This document shows positions 15,321 to 23,988 of a stretch of DNA of 64,000 nt, in pieces; position 1 is the first letter of the stretch, and each line of letters begins with the position of its first letter. The DNA lies in the NCBI GenBank assembly GCA_037442465.1, contig JBBIQI010000001.1, forward strand, positions 10,906 through 74,905. Direction: 5' to 3'. The position numbers were made by a program, and so were the translations under genes. Source of the DNA: DSNY01 sp037442465 (GTDB taxonomy: Bacteria > Pseudomonadota > Gammaproteobacteria > Burkholderiales > Burkholderiaceae_F). The notes under the pieces are model-generated. The model ran no database searches. It worked only from the letters and a program-made list of their open reading frames with translations, and was not told the DNA's origin.

Positions 15321-17108
15321 ATGCAGACCCTCAGCGCGGAAACGACACGAGCGGGTACCGCACCCGCACAAATGAAACGGGCGGAAGCGAAGTCCGCCGA
15401 ACTCACAGGCGCCGAGATCGTCGTTCGGTGCTTGCAGGAAGAAGGCGTCGAACACGTCTTCGGCTACCCCGGCGGGGCCGTCCTGTACATCTACGACGAA
15501 ATCTTCAAGCAGGACAGCTTCCAGCACATCCTCGTGCGGCACGAGCAGGCGGCCGTGCACGCCGCCGACGCGTATTCGCGCTCCAGCCGCAAGGTCGGCG
15601 TGGCGCTGGTGACCAGCGGTCCGGGTGTGACCAATGCTGTCACCGGCATCGCGACCGCTTACATGGACTCGATTCCGCTGGTGATCCTCACCGGCCAGGT
15701 GCCGACGCACGCGATCGGGCAGGACGCGTTCCAGGAGTGCGACACGGTCGGCATCACGCGGCCCTGCGTCAAGCACAACATCCTGGTCAAGGACGTGCGC
15801 GACCTGGCGCCGGCGATCCGCAAGGCCTTCTACATTGCACAGACGGGCCGGCCCGGCCCGGTGCTGGTCGACATTCCGAAGGACGTGACGATCGCGCGCT
15901 GCGAGTTCAGTTATCCGAAGAACCTGTCGATGCGCTCGTACAACCCGGTGGTCAAGGGCCACCAGGGGCAGATCAAGAAGGCCGTGCAGCTTCTGCTTGC
16001 GGCCGAGCGGCCGATGATCTACACGGGCGGCGGCGTGATCCTGTCGGACTCGTCCGAACTGCTGAACAAACTGGTCAACCTGCTCGGCTTTCCGTGCACC
16101 AACACGCTGATGGGTCTGGGCGGATTCCGTGCGAGCGATCCGAAGTTCGTCGGCATGCCGGGCATGCACGGGACCTACGAGGCCAACATGGCGATGCAGC
16201 ACTGCGACGTGCTGCTCGCCGTCGGCGCGCGCTTCGACGATCGCGTGATCGGCAACCCGAAGCACTTCGCGCAGAACCCGCGCAAGATCATCCACGTCGA
16301 TGTCGATCCGTCGTCGATCTCCAAGCGCGTCAAGGTCGACGTGCCGATCGTCGGCGACGTGCGCGAGGTACTGACCGACCTGCTCGCGCTGATCGAAGCC
16401 GCGGGCGGCAAGCCCAACGCACCGGCGCTGCAGAGCTGGTGGGCGCAGATCGAGCAGTGGCGCAAGCGCGACTGTCTGAAGTACGAGAACACCGACAGGG
16501 TGATCAAGCCGCAGTATGTCGTCGAGACGCTGTGGAAGGTGACCAAGGGCGATGCGTTCGTCACGTCCGACGTCGGCCAGCATCAGATGTGGGCCGCGCA
16601 GTACTACAAGTTCGACAAGCCGCGCCGCTGGATCAACTCCGGCGGGCTGGGCACGATGGGTGTCGGGCTGCCGTACGCGATGGGCGTGCAGATGGCCAAT
16701 CCCGGCGCCCAGGTCGCGGTGATCACCGGCGAAGCGTCGATCCAGATGTGCATCCAGGAGCTGTCGACCTGCAAGCAGTACGACCTGACGCCGAAGATCG
16801 TAAATCTGAACAACCGGTATCTGGGTATGGTGCGGCAATGGCAGCAGATCGACTACGGCAGCCGTTATTCGCACTCGTACATGGACGCGCTGCCGGACTT
16901 CGTCAAGCTGGCCGAGGCGTATGGCCACATCGGTATGCGCATCGACAAGCCGGCCGACGTCGAACCCGCACTGCGCGAGGCTTTCGGCAAGTACAAGGAT
17001 CGGCTCGTGTTCCTCGACTTCGTCACCGACCAGACCGAAAACGTCTGGCCGATGGTCAAGGCCGGCAAGGGTCTGACCGAGATGCTGCTGGGGAGTGAAG
17101 ATCTATGA
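15321..17108 (+). CDS. ilvB: Acetolactate synthase, large (catalytic) subunit
   Basis: 595 residues; first common step of valine, leucine and isoleucine synthesis (pyruvate plus pyruvate or 2-oxobutyrate, with thiamine diphosphate, FAD and Mg). The N-terminal ThDP domain has GYPGGAVLYIYDE and the catalytic Glu75 in VRHEQAAVHAADAYSR. The central FAD domain follows, and the C-terminal ThDP-binding motif reads GEASIQMCIQELS with IVNLNNRYLGMVRQWQ. The usual GDG is GEA here; an acidic GE form is common in betaproteobacterial versions as I recall them, and the Ala is a further small departure. The ATG was chosen with GAGAGGA about 9 bases upstream; an in-frame TTG lies six codons earlier. Overlaps ilvN by four bases. 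Confidence 0.96.
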   Translation: MQTLSAETTRAGTAPAQMKRAEAKSAELTGAEIVVRCLQEEGVEHVFGYPGGAVLYIYDEIFKQDSFQHILVRHEQAAVHAADAYSRSSRKVGVALVTSGPGVTNAVTGIATAYMDSIPLVILTGQVPTHAIGQDAFQECDTVGITRPCVKHNILVKDVRDLAPAIRKAFYIAQTGRPGPVLVDIPKDVTIARCEFSYPKNLSMRSYNPVVKGHQGQIKKAVQLLLAAERPMIYTGGGVILSDSSELLNKLVNLLGFPCTNTLMGLGGFRASDPKFVGMPGMHGTYEANMAMQHCDVLLAVGARFDDRVIGNPKHFAQNPRKIIHVDVDPSSISKRVKVDVPIVGDVREVLTDLLALIEAAGGKPNAPALQSWWAQIEQWRKRDCLKYENTDRVIKPQYVVETLWKVTKGDAFVTSDVGQHQMWAAQYYKFDKPRRWINSGGLGTMGVGLPYAMGVQMANPGAQVAVITGEASIQMCIQELSTCKQYDLTPKIVNLNNRYLGMVRQWQQIDYGSRYSHSYMDALPDFVKLAEAYGHIGMRIDKPADVEPALREAFGKYKDRLVFLDFVTDQTENVWPMVKAGKGLTEMLLGSEDL

Positions 17109-17596
17109 GGCACATCATCTCGGTGCTGCTGGAAAATGAGCCCGGCGCGCTGTCGCGCGTGGTCGGCTTGTTCTCCGCGCGCGGCTACAACATCGAGACG
17201 CTGACGGTGGCGCCGACCGAGGATCCGTCGCTGTCGCGGATGACGATCGTTTCAGTGGGCTCGGACGACGTGATCGAGCAGATCACCAAGCACCTGAACC
17301 GGCTGATCGAGGTCGTCAAGGTGGTCGATCTGACCGAGGCCGATTACACCGAGCGCGAGCTGATGCTGATCAAGGTGCGCGCGGTCGGCAAGGAACGCGA
17401 GGAGATGAAGCGGATGGCGGACATCTTCCGCGGCCGCATCATCGACGTCACGGACCGAACGTACACGATCGAGCTGACCGGCAACACCGGAAAGCTCGAC
17501 GCATTCATCCGCGCGGTCGACCGCGCCGCGATCCTGGAGACGGTGCGCACTGGCAGCTCGGGCATCGGTCGCGGGGAGCGCATCCTGCGCGTCTGA
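17105..17596 (+). CDS. ilvN: Acetolactate synthase, small (regulatory) subunit
   Basis: 163 residues. An N-terminal ACT domain (about 3-76, MRHIISVLLENEPGALSRVV) is followed by the C-terminal small-subunit domain. It activates the large subunit and confers valine feedback inhibition. It starts in an ATGA overlap with ilvB, so stoichiometric production is expected. The length is normal for the family. The 107-base gap to ilvC contains a perfect 7-base inverted repeat, CCGATCA / TGATCGG, at 17620-17642, without a T-tract. Confidence 0.96.
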   Translation: MRHIISVLLENEPGALSRVVGLFSARGYNIETLTVAPTEDPSLSRMTIVSVGSDDVIEQITKHLNRLIEVVKVVDLTEADYTERELMLIKVRAVGKEREEMKRMADIFRGRIIDVTDRTYTIELTGNTGKLDAFIRAVDRAAILETVRTGSSGIGRGERILRV

Positions 17597-17703
17597 CGGC
17601 GCGCAGGATGCGCTTCGCACCGATCAGAAACGAGGTGATCGGCTGGCCGTCTCGTGCCCCCTAGCCAGGTCTAGAGGACGAAGCTGAATCACATGGAGGA
17701 ACA

Positions 17704-18720
17704 ATGAAGGTCTATTACGACAAGGATGCCGATCTTTCGCTGGTCAAGGGCAAGAAGGTCGCGATCGTCGGTTACGGTTCGCAGGGTCATGCGCACGCGC
17801 TGAACCTCAAGGATTCGGGCGTCAACGTCACCGTCGCGCTGCGCAAGGGCGGCGCGTCTTGGAACAAGGCGGTCAATGCCGGGTTGGCCGTGAAAGAGGT
17901 CGCCGAGGCGGTCAAGGACGCCGACATCGTGATGATCCTGCTGCCCGACGAAAGCCATCCGCAGGTCTACAGCGAGTCGATCGCGCCGAACATGAAGCAG
18001 GGGGCGGCGCTCGCCTTCGCGCACGGCTTCAACATTCATTACGGGCAGATCCAGCCGCGCGCGGATCTCGACGTGATCATGGTCGCGCCGAAAGCGCCGG
18101 GTCACACGGTGCGCTCGACCTACAAGCAGGGCGGCGGGGTGCCGATGCTGATCGCCGTGCACAAGGACGTCTCCGGCGTGGCGCGCGAGCTGGCGCTGTC
18201 GTACGCCTGCGCGATCGGCGGCGGCAAGGCCGGCGTGATCGAGACGAACTTCCGCGAGGAAACCGAAACCGATCTGTTCGGCGAGCAGACCGTTCTGTGC
18301 GGCGGGTGCGTGGAACTGGTCAAGGCCGGTTTCGAGACGCTGGTCGAGGCGGGCTACGCGCCCGAAATGGCCTACTTCGAGTGCCTGCACGAGCTGAAGC
18401 TGATCGTCGACCTGATGTACGAGGGCGGCATCGCCAACATGAACTACTCGATCTCGAACAACGCCGAGTACGGCGAGTACACGACCGGTCCCGAGATCAT
18501 CACCGCGCAGACAAAGGAGGCGATGCGCAACGCGCTCAAGCGCATCCAGACGGGCGAATACGCGAAGAGCTTCATCCTCGAGAACCGCGCCGGTGCGCCG
18601 ACGCTGCTCGCGCGCCGCCGGCTCACCGCGGAGCACGAGATCGAGAAAGTCGGCGAAAAGCTGCGCGCCATGATGCCGTGGATCAAGGCGAATCGGCTGG
18701 TCGACCAGAGCAAGAACTGA
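17704..18720 (+). CDS. ilvC: Ketol-acid reductoisomerase (class I)
   Basis: 338 residues, the usual short class I length. It converts acetolactate or acetohydroxybutyrate to the dihydroxy acid with NADPH and Mg. The Rossmann motif VAIVGYGSQGHAHALNLKDS sits near the N-terminus, and the catalytic knotted domain includes LFGEQTVLCGGCVELVKAGF, which carries Mg-binding acidic residues. A strong GGAGG Shine-Dalgarno precedes the ATG. It follows ilvBN in the same operon. Confidence 0.97.
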   Translation: MKVYYDKDADLSLVKGKKVAIVGYGSQGHAHALNLKDSGVNVTVALRKGGASWNKAVNAGLAVKEVAEAVKDADIVMILLPDESHPQVYSESIAPNMKQGAALAFAHGFNIHYGQIQPRADLDVIMVAPKAPGHTVRSTYKQGGGVPMLIAVHKDVSGVARELALSYACAIGGGKAGVIETNFREETETDLFGEQTVLCGGCVELVKAGFETLVEAGYAPEMAYFECLHELKLIVDLMYEGGIANMNYSISNNAEYGEYTTGPEIITAQTKEAMRNALKRIQTGEYAKSFILENRAGAPTLLARRRLTAEHEIEKVGEKLRAMMPWIKANRLVDQSKN

Positions 18721-18721
18721 G

Positions 18722-18736
18722 GCGGGGCAACCCCGC
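18722..18736 (+). terminator. Terminator-like hairpin after ilvC
   Basis: GCGGGG-CAA-CCCCGC, a perfect 6-base stem with a 3-base loop, immediately after the ilvC stop. No T-tract follows, so it may be a weak terminator or an RNA-stabilising 3' end. Confidence 0.35.
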
Positions 18737-18785
18737 AGGCGCGCGCGCTGCGTTTCAGTCGACTGCACGCACCACGGAGGGCACG

Positions 18786-19517
18786 ATGCCGACCCGATTC
18801 CTTCGCGCCGCCGCGCTCTGCGGCGCGCTGATCGTCGCCGCGCCGGTGCCGGCGCAGACGTCGGCCGCGCCGGCACGCTTCGAGGGCACGCTCGTCACGA
18901 TCTCGGCCGCGGCCGAGGTCGAGGCGACCAACGACGAGGCGCTCGCATCCTTCTACCTCGAGGTGCAGGACGCCGATCTCGCGCGCGCGCAATCGCAGCT
19001 CAACCAGCGCGTCGCCGAAGGCGTGGCGGCGCTGAAGCGCGCCGATCCGAAGGCGCAAGTCGAAACGGCCGGTTACGGCAGCTACCCGATCTACGCCGCG
19101 GGCGGCGGCCGCAAGATCGTCGGCTGGCGCGTGCGGCAAGGTGTGAACCTGCGCACGACCGAGCTGGCCGCGCTGCCGAAGACGGTGGCCGCGGGGCAAC
19201 AGCAACTCGCGCTCGGCGCAATCGGCTTTCGCCTGTCGCGTGCCGCGCGCGATTGGCTCGATGCCGAACTGATCCAGCGCGCGTACGCGAACCTGAGCGT
19301 GCGCATCGCCGCGGCCGCGCAGGCGATGGGCGTGCCGCCGGCGCGCGTGCGCATCGAGGAGGTCAACTTCGGCGCGCGCGGCGACGGGCCGCCGATCGCA
19401 CCGATGGCGCGCGCGCTGGCGATGAACGCCGAGTCGGTGACCGAGCCGAGTCTCGACGTCGGCCAGTCGACGCAGCGGCTCGACGTCACCGCGAAGGTGC
19501 GTTTCATGCAACCCTGA
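18786..19517 (+). CDS. SIMPL domain (DUF541) periplasmic protein
   Basis: 243 residues. A Sec signal (MPTRFLRAAALCGALIVAAP, cleavage near PAQT) precedes a SIMPL/DUF541 domain spanning the rest, with VTISAAAEVEATNDEALASF and the usual ending DVTAKVRFMQ. Members are periplasmic or outer-membrane proteins of poorly defined, sometimes stress-related function. GGAGGG precedes the ATG. It sits between ilvC and psd; any link to either pathway is not evident. Confidence 0.82.
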   Translation: MPTRFLRAAALCGALIVAAPVPAQTSAAPARFEGTLVTISAAAEVEATNDEALASFYLEVQDADLARAQSQLNQRVAEGVAALKRADPKAQVETAGYGSYPIYAAGGGRKIVGWRVRQGVNLRTTELAALPKTVAAGQQQLALGAIGFRLSRAARDWLDAELIQRAYANLSVRIAAAAQAMGVPPARVRIEEVNFGARGDGPPIAPMARALAMNAESVTEPSLDVGQSTQRLDVTAKVRFMQP

Positions 19518-19536
19518 GCGGCACCATCCGATACCA

Positions 19537-19564
19537 TACGGCCTTCGATTCTTCGAGGGCCGTA
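19537..19564 (+). promoter_or_regulatory. Long hairpin covering the psd ribosome-binding region
   Basis: TACGGCCTTCGA and TCGAGGGCCGTA form a 12-base stem with one T-G wobble and a TTCT loop. After one mismatch, ACC/GGT adds three more pairs (19533-19535 with 19566-19568) that reach into the psd GTG start codon. The presumed Shine-Dalgarno GAGGG (19555-19559) is inside the 3' arm. A -10-like TACCAT (19532-19537) overlaps the left arm, so the element could act as an RNA switch or as a DNA operator. Confidence 0.45.
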
Positions 19565-19566
19565 CG

Positions 19567-20208
19567 GTGGCCGAGTATCCGCATCCGCTGATCGCGCGCG
19601 AAGGCTGGCCCTTCGTCGCGGGCTCGCTCGCCGCTGCGCTGCTCGTCTGGTGGGGGGGCGGGCTCGCGTGGTCGGCGCCGCTGTGGCTGGTCGCGATCTT
19701 CGTCGTCCAGTTCTTTCGCGATCCGCCGCGCGCGGTGCCGGCGCAAGCCAACGCCGTGCTTGCACCGGCCGACGGCCGCATCGTCAAGGTCGAGAACGCG
19801 CGCGATCCGTATACCGCGCGTGACGCGTTGCTGATCAGCGTATTCATGAACGTGTTCAACGTGCACAGCAACCGCTCGCCCGTCGATGCCACCGCCGAGC
19901 GCGTCGAGTACTCTGCCGGCAGGTTCATCAACGCAGATCTGGACAAGGCCTCGACCGAAAACGAGCGCAACGCGATGGTGCTGCAGCTCGACTCGGGCGA
20001 GCGCATCACGGTCGTTCAAGTGGCGGGGCTGATCGCGCGGCGCATCCTGTGTTACGTGAAGGCGGGTGACCGGCTCGCGCGCGGCCAGCGCTACGGCTTC
20101 ATCCGCTTCGGCTCGCGCGTCGACGTCTACCTGCCGCGCAGCGCGCGGCCGCGCGTGGCCGTCGGCGACAAGGTGTACGCGACGACGACGATCCTCGCGG
20201 AGCTGTGA
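19567..20208 (+). CDS. psd: Phosphatidylserine decarboxylase proenzyme (short form)
   Basis: 213 residues, GTG start. It converts phosphatidylserine to phosphatidylethanolamine at the inner membrane. Two hydrophobic stretches (about 13-30 and 34-50) give membrane association. The catalytic core includes VLAPADGRIV and FMNVFNVHSNRSP. The self-cleavage site is FGSRVDVYLP near the C-terminus: Gly182-Ser183 would split into beta and alpha chains, with Ser183 becoming the pyruvoyl group. The stop overlaps the pssA start (GTGA), which couples consecutive steps of the same pathway. Confidence 0.93.
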   Translation: MAEYPHPLIAREGWPFVAGSLAAALLVWWGGGLAWSAPLWLVAIFVVQFFRDPPRAVPAQANAVLAPADGRIVKVENARDPYTARDALLISVFMNVFNVHSNRSPVDATAERVEYSAGRFINADLDKASTENERNAMVLQLDSGERITVVQVAGLIARRILCYVKAGDRLARGQRYGFIRFGSRVDVYLPRSARPRVAVGDKVYATTTILAEL

Positions 20209-21062
20209 CCCGCATGCGCTTCCGCCGCCGCAAACCGCGTCCGTTCGGAGTGCCGTCGGCGGCGCCGCTGAGCGAGGCGCCGCCACCGCTGAAGTTTCGC
20301 CGGCGCGGCATCTACCTGCTGCCCAACCTGTTCACGACGGCCGCGCTGTTCGCCGGCTTCTTCGCGATCGTCCAGGCGATGAACCAGCGGTTCGAGCTGG
20401 CGGCGATCGCAATCTTCGCGGCGATGGTGCTCGACGGCATGGACGGCCGGGTGGCGCGTCTGACCAACACGCAGAGCGCGTTCGGCGAGCAGTACGACTC
20501 GCTGTCCGACATGACTTCATTCGGCGTCGCTCCCGCGCTGGTGATGTACGAGTGGATCCTGCACGAGCTGGGACGCTGGGGCTGGATCGCGGCCTTCGTC
20601 TATTGTGCGGGCGCCGCGCTGCGGCTGGCGCGCTTCAACGCCAATCTCGGCGTCGTCGACAAGCGTTACTTCCAGGGCCTGCCGAGCCCGGCGTCAGCGG
20701 CGTTGATCGCCGGCTTCGTGTGGCTCGCGATCGACAACAAGCTGCACATCAAAGACGTGTGGATGCCGTGGGTCGCGTTCGGGCTGACGGTGTACGCCGG
20801 CGTCACGATGGTGTCGAGCGCACCGTTCTACAGCGGCAAGAGCTTCCAGCTTGGACGCAGCGTCCCCTTCTGGGGCATGTTGCTCGTCGTGCTGGCCTTC
20901 GTGTTCGTCTCGACCGATCCGCCGATCGTGCTGTTCTCGCTGTTCTGCGTGTACGCGCTGTCCGGCTACGTCTACTGGGCGTGGCAGTGGTGGCACGGCC
21001 GGCCCAACCCGGCCAAGCCGGTGCCGCGCGCGCCGCTGGAGCCTCCCGCGGGCAGCGAGTGA
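20205..21062 (+). CDS. pssA: CDP-diacylglycerol--serine O-phosphatidyltransferase
   Basis: 285 residues from a GTG overlapping the psd stop; an ATG three codons later is possible. It makes phosphatidylserine from CDP-diacylglycerol and serine, the substrate of Psd encoded just before it. The CDP-alcohol phosphotransferase motif DGxxARx8GxxxDxxxD is complete, with Asp80, Gly81, Arg85, Gly94, Asp98 and Asp102. Multiple membrane helices follow, and the tail is Pro-rich and basic. It is the membrane-embedded type, unlike the peripheral E. coli enzyme. Confidence 0.95.
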   Translation: MTRMRFRRRKPRPFGVPSAAPLSEAPPPLKFRRRGIYLLPNLFTTAALFAGFFAIVQAMNQRFELAAIAIFAAMVLDGMDGRVARLTNTQSAFGEQYDSLSDMTSFGVAPALVMYEWILHELGRWGWIAAFVYCAGAALRLARFNANLGVVDKRYFQGLPSPASAALIAGFVWLAIDNKLHIKDVWMPWVAFGLTVYAGVTMVSSAPFYSGKSFQLGRSVPFWGMLLVVLAFVFVSTDPPIVLFSLFCVYALSGYVYWAWQWWHGRPNPAKPVPRAPLEPPAGSE

Positions 21063-21075
21063 ACCGAACCCGCGG

Positions 21076-21104
21076 TTGTTCCGACGCCGGTTTGCGCCTA
21101 TAGT
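21076..21104 (+). promoter_or_regulatory. Strong candidate sigma70 promoter for the leuA leader
   Basis: TTGTTC, an exact 17-base spacer, then TATAGT at 21099-21104. The expected transcription start (about 7 bases after the -10) falls at 21111-21112, on or next to the ATG of the leader peptide. Confidence 0.6.
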
Positions 21105-21111
21105 CGCGCCC

Positions 21112-21198
21112 ATGCATCGCGCAAGCCTCACGATGTCCCGCCTGTCGGCAGCCGCTCGCGGCCTGCTGCTTCGACTGCTGCGCCCCGCGCGCAGCTAA
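21112..21198 (+). CDS. Candidate leuA leader peptide (28 residues, leucine-rich)
   Basis: Short ORF MHRASLTMSRLSAAARGLLL followed by RLLRPARS, with seven leucines, five of them within residues 18-23 (LLLRLL). It ends 76 bases before leuA and directly follows a good promoter, so its mRNA may be leaderless. A cluster of Leu codons upstream of a leucine biosynthesis gene is the hallmark of attenuation by ribosome stalling. A strong hairpin lies between it and leuA. It is clear as an ORF; its function as an attenuator is inferred. Confidence 0.5.
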   Translation: MHRASLTMSRLSAAARGLLLRLLRPARS

Positions 21199-21226
21199 TC
21201 CCTTACCCACAACTCGGCCCTTCAAT

Positions 21227-21249
21227 CCGCCCGCCTGCAAGGCCGGCGG
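21227..21249 (+). promoter_or_regulatory. Hairpin in the leuA leader, possible attenuator element
   Basis: CCGCC-C-GCCT / AGGC-C-GGCGG forms a 9-pair stem with one C-C mismatch and a GCA loop. It ends about 15 bases before the GGAG Shine-Dalgarno of leuA. No T-tract follows, so it would act on translation or through Rho rather than as a standard intrinsic terminator. Confidence 0.4.
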
Positions 21250-21274
21250 CAAGAAGCACGTATCGGAGATCCCC

Positions 21275-22825
21275 ATGGCAGACCGCCTGATCATTTTCGA
21301 CACCACGCTGCGCGACGGCGAGCAGAGCCCCGGCGCGTCGATGACGAAGGAAGAGAAGCTGCGCATCGCCAAGCAGCTCGAGCGGCTGCGCGTCGATGTG
21401 ATCGAGGCCGGTTTCGCGGCGAGCTCCAACGGCGATTTCGACGCCGTGCGCGCGATCGCCAACACCGTGAAGGACTCGACCGTCTGCTCGCTGGCGCGCG
21501 CCAATGACCGCGACATCGCGCGCGCGGCCGAAGCGCTCGCCGGCAGCGACAACAAGCGCATCCACACCTTCATCGCGACCTCGCCGCTGCACATGGAGAA
21601 GAAGCTGCGGATGACGCCCGACCAGGTGTACGAGCAAGCGAAGCTGGCGGTGCGCTTCGCGCGCAATTTCACCGACAACGTCGAGTTCTCGCCCGAGGAC
21701 GGCTACCGCTCCGAGCCCGACTTCCTCTGCCGCGTGCTGGAGGCGGTCATCGCCGAGGGTGCGACGACGATCAACATTCCCGACACCGTGGGCTACGCGG
21801 TGCCCGAACTGTACGGCGAGTTCATCGCCGACCTGCGCCGGCGCATTCCGAACTCCGACAAGGCGGTCTGGTCGGTCCATTGTCACAACGATCTGGGCAT
21901 GGCGGTGGCCAACTCGCTGGCGGGCGTCAAACTCGGCGGCGCCCGTCAGGTCGAATGCACGATCAACGGGCTCGGCGAGCGCGCCGGCAACTGCTCGCTC
22001 GAGGAGGTCGTGATGGCGGTGAAGACGCGGCGCGATTTCTTCGGGCTGGAGGTCGGCATCGACACGACGCAGATCGTCCCGGCTTCGAAGCTCGTGTCGG
22101 CGATCACCGGTTTCCCGGTGCAGCCGAACAAGGCGGTGGTCGGCGCCAACGCGTTCGCGCACGCTTCGGGCATCCATCAGGACGGCGTGCTCAAGGCGCG
22201 CGACACCTACGAGATCATGCGCGCCGAGGACGTCGGCTGGTCGGCGAACAAGATCGTGCTGGGTAAGCTGTCGGGACGCAACGCGTTCAAGCAGCGCGTG
22301 CAGGAGCTGGGCATCCCGGTCGAAAGCGAAGCGGAGCTGAACGCCGCCTTCGCGAAGTTCAAGGAGTTGGCCGACCGCAAGGCCGAGATCTTCGACGAGG
22401 ACATCCAGGCGCTGTTCTCCGACGAATCGGTCACTCCGCACGACGAGCACTTCAAGCTGATTTCGCTCGCGCAGCGGTCCGAGACCGGCGAGCGCCCGCA
22501 TGCGCGCGTCGTGCTCGCGATCGGCGGCGACGAAGTCGTCGCCGAGTCCGACGGCAACGGCCCGGTCGACGCTTCGCTCAAGGCGATCGAAAGCCGGGTC
22601 GGCAGCGGCTCCGAGCTGCTGCTGTATTCGGTCAACGCGATCACGACCGGTACCGAATCGCAGGGCGAGGTGACCGTGCGGCTGGCGCGCGCCGGACGCA
22701 TCGTCAACGGCGTGGGCGCCGACCCGGACATCATCGCCGCGTCGGTCAAGGCGTATCTGAACGCGTTGAACAAGCTCTACACGACGACCGAGAGGCTCAA
22801 TCCGCAGACTTCGCTGGCGCCCTGA
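21275..22825 (+). CDS. leuA: 2-isopropylmalate synthase
   Basis: 516 residues. It commits 2-oxoisovalerate to leucine by condensation with acetyl-CoA. The DRE-TIM metallolyase domain opens with FDTTLRDGEQSPGASMTKEE, the second signature is VHCHNDLGMAVANSLAG, and GANAFAHASGIHQDG follows. The C-terminal LeuA dimer domain (about 390-505) is the leucine feedback site. Completing the ilvBNC-psd-pssA-leuA order, it has its own promoter and leader, which suggests control separate from the upstream genes. Confidence 0.97.
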   Translation: MADRLIIFDTTLRDGEQSPGASMTKEEKLRIAKQLERLRVDVIEAGFAASSNGDFDAVRAIANTVKDSTVCSLARANDRDIARAAEALAGSDNKRIHTFIATSPLHMEKKLRMTPDQVYEQAKLAVRFARNFTDNVEFSPEDGYRSEPDFLCRVLEAVIAEGATTINIPDTVGYAVPELYGEFIADLRRRIPNSDKAVWSVHCHNDLGMAVANSLAGVKLGGARQVECTINGLGERAGNCSLEEVVMAVKTRRDFFGLEVGIDTTQIVPASKLVSAITGFPVQPNKAVVGANAFAHASGIHQDGVLKARDTYEIMRAEDVGWSANKIVLGKLSGRNAFKQRVQELGIPVESEAELNAAFAKFKELADRKAEIFDEDIQALFSDESVTPHDEHFKLISLAQRSETGERPHARVVLAIGGDEVVAESDGNGPVDASLKAIESRVGSGSELLLYSVNAITTGTESQGEVTVRLARAGRIVNGVGADPDIIAASVKAYLNALNKLYTTTERLNPQTSLAP

Positions 22826-22830
22826 CGCGT

Positions 22831-23916
22831 TCAGCGCAGGGCGGCGCGGCCGAGCACATCGTCGAGCGCGTACAGCCCCCACGCACCGCCTGCCGCGCGG
22901 CACATGCCGTAGCGGAACGGCGCCGCGTCGCGCCCCGGAAAGACGAAGCGCAGGTCGCGCCACCATACGCAGATCTCGCGGGGACCGTTGTCGATGCGCT
23001 CGACCACCGGAAACATCGCGAACCAGCGGAAAAATGCGAAGTCGGGATGCGCCCAGACGTCGCGCGCGAGCGTTTCATCGGCCGCGTCGCCGAACATCGG
23101 CAGGCGCTCCCAGCGCGCTTGCGCAAGCGGCTGGTAGGGTGCGGAAAAGCGGCGGATGAAATGGTCGTCCGCCGTCGCGACCAGCGGCTCGGTGCGGCGC
23201 GTGTTGACGTGCGCGACGTGATAGCGCGCGCCGTCGAAGACGAACACCGTCCAGTTAAACGGCGAGGCAGGACGCGGCGCCGCGTCGACAAAATCGACGC
23301 GCAGCCCTGCGCGGGCGGCGTAGTCGCGGGCGAACGCGAGGGCGTCCTGCTTGGCCGAATAGCTCAGCCAGACCCACGCCGGCAGCAGCGCGAGCGCGAC
23401 GAACGCCGGCGCGCGCGAGCGGCGCAGAAGAGCCGACGCGGCCAGCCCGGCGAGCAGGATGCCGCTGACCACGAGGTCGATGATGAAGGTCGCGCCGAGC
23501 CCGAAGCGCGCGTCGGACAGCGGCGCGAGCAGCATCGTGCCGAACTGCGTGATCCAGTCGCCGGCAATGTGGATGCCGACCGCGGCCGCGCACAGCCACG
23601 CGTAGCGCTTCCATGCCGCGCGCCGGCGCACGGCGAGGGCGAACAGTCCGCCCAGGATCAGCGCCCACAGCGGCAACATCACGATCGAATGCGTGACGCC
23701 GCGATGCCCGCGCAGATACGCGAGATCCGAGACGAAGCGCAGGGCGAAGTCAACATCGGGGAAAGCCGCCGCGAAGAAACCGACCGCGACGGCGTGTCCG
23801 ACCGGCACCGGCGGACCGAACCAGCGCTCGTTCGCGCGGTCGCGCGGCGCAGAGGCCGAAGGCGTCAGCGCGCGTGCCAGCAACGCGCCGGACAGGGCGT
23901 GGGTGAGGGTATCCAT
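22831..23916 (-). CDS. YdjM-like inner-membrane metal-dependent hydrolase family protein
   Basis: 361 residues. It opens MDTLTHALSGALLARAL, the family signature, followed by PDVDF and GHRGVTHS with conserved His and Asp residues typical of the YdjM/DUF457 group. About four membrane helices lie within residues 45-205; the C-terminal 150 residues are soluble and Trp-rich. In E. coli, ydjM is SOS-regulated; I see no LexA box here. The biochemical reaction is not established. It converges with leuA five bases away. Confidence 0.85.
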   Translation of the reverse strand: MDTLTHALSGALLARALTPSASAPRDRANERWFGPPVPVGHAVAVGFFAAAFPDVDFALRFVSDLAYLRGHRGVTHSIVMLPLWALILGGLFALAVRRRAAWKRYAWLCAAAVGIHIAGDWITQFGTMLLAPLSDARFGLGATFIIDLVVSGILLAGLAASALLRRSRAPAFVALALLPAWVWLSYSAKQDALAFARDYAARAGLRVDFVDAAPRPASPFNWTVFVFDGARYHVAHVNTRRTEPLVATADDHFIRRFSAPYQPLAQARWERLPMFGDAADETLARDVWAHPDFAFFRWFAMFPVVERIDNGPREICVWWRDLRFVFPGRDAAPFRYGMCRAAGGAWGLYALDDVLGRAALR

Positions 23917-23988
23917 CGACTCGATTCTCGCCGGGGGGCCTCACTACAATGCGCGCCCTCGTGGCAGTCAATCGGGTCTTAAGGGCAG

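Noticed and set aside
17620..17642. Inverted repeat CCGATCA / TGATCGG between ilvN and ilvC as a terminator
   Set aside because: Seven-base stem with a 9-base loop and no T-tract; too weak to call a terminator, noted only within the ilvN entry.
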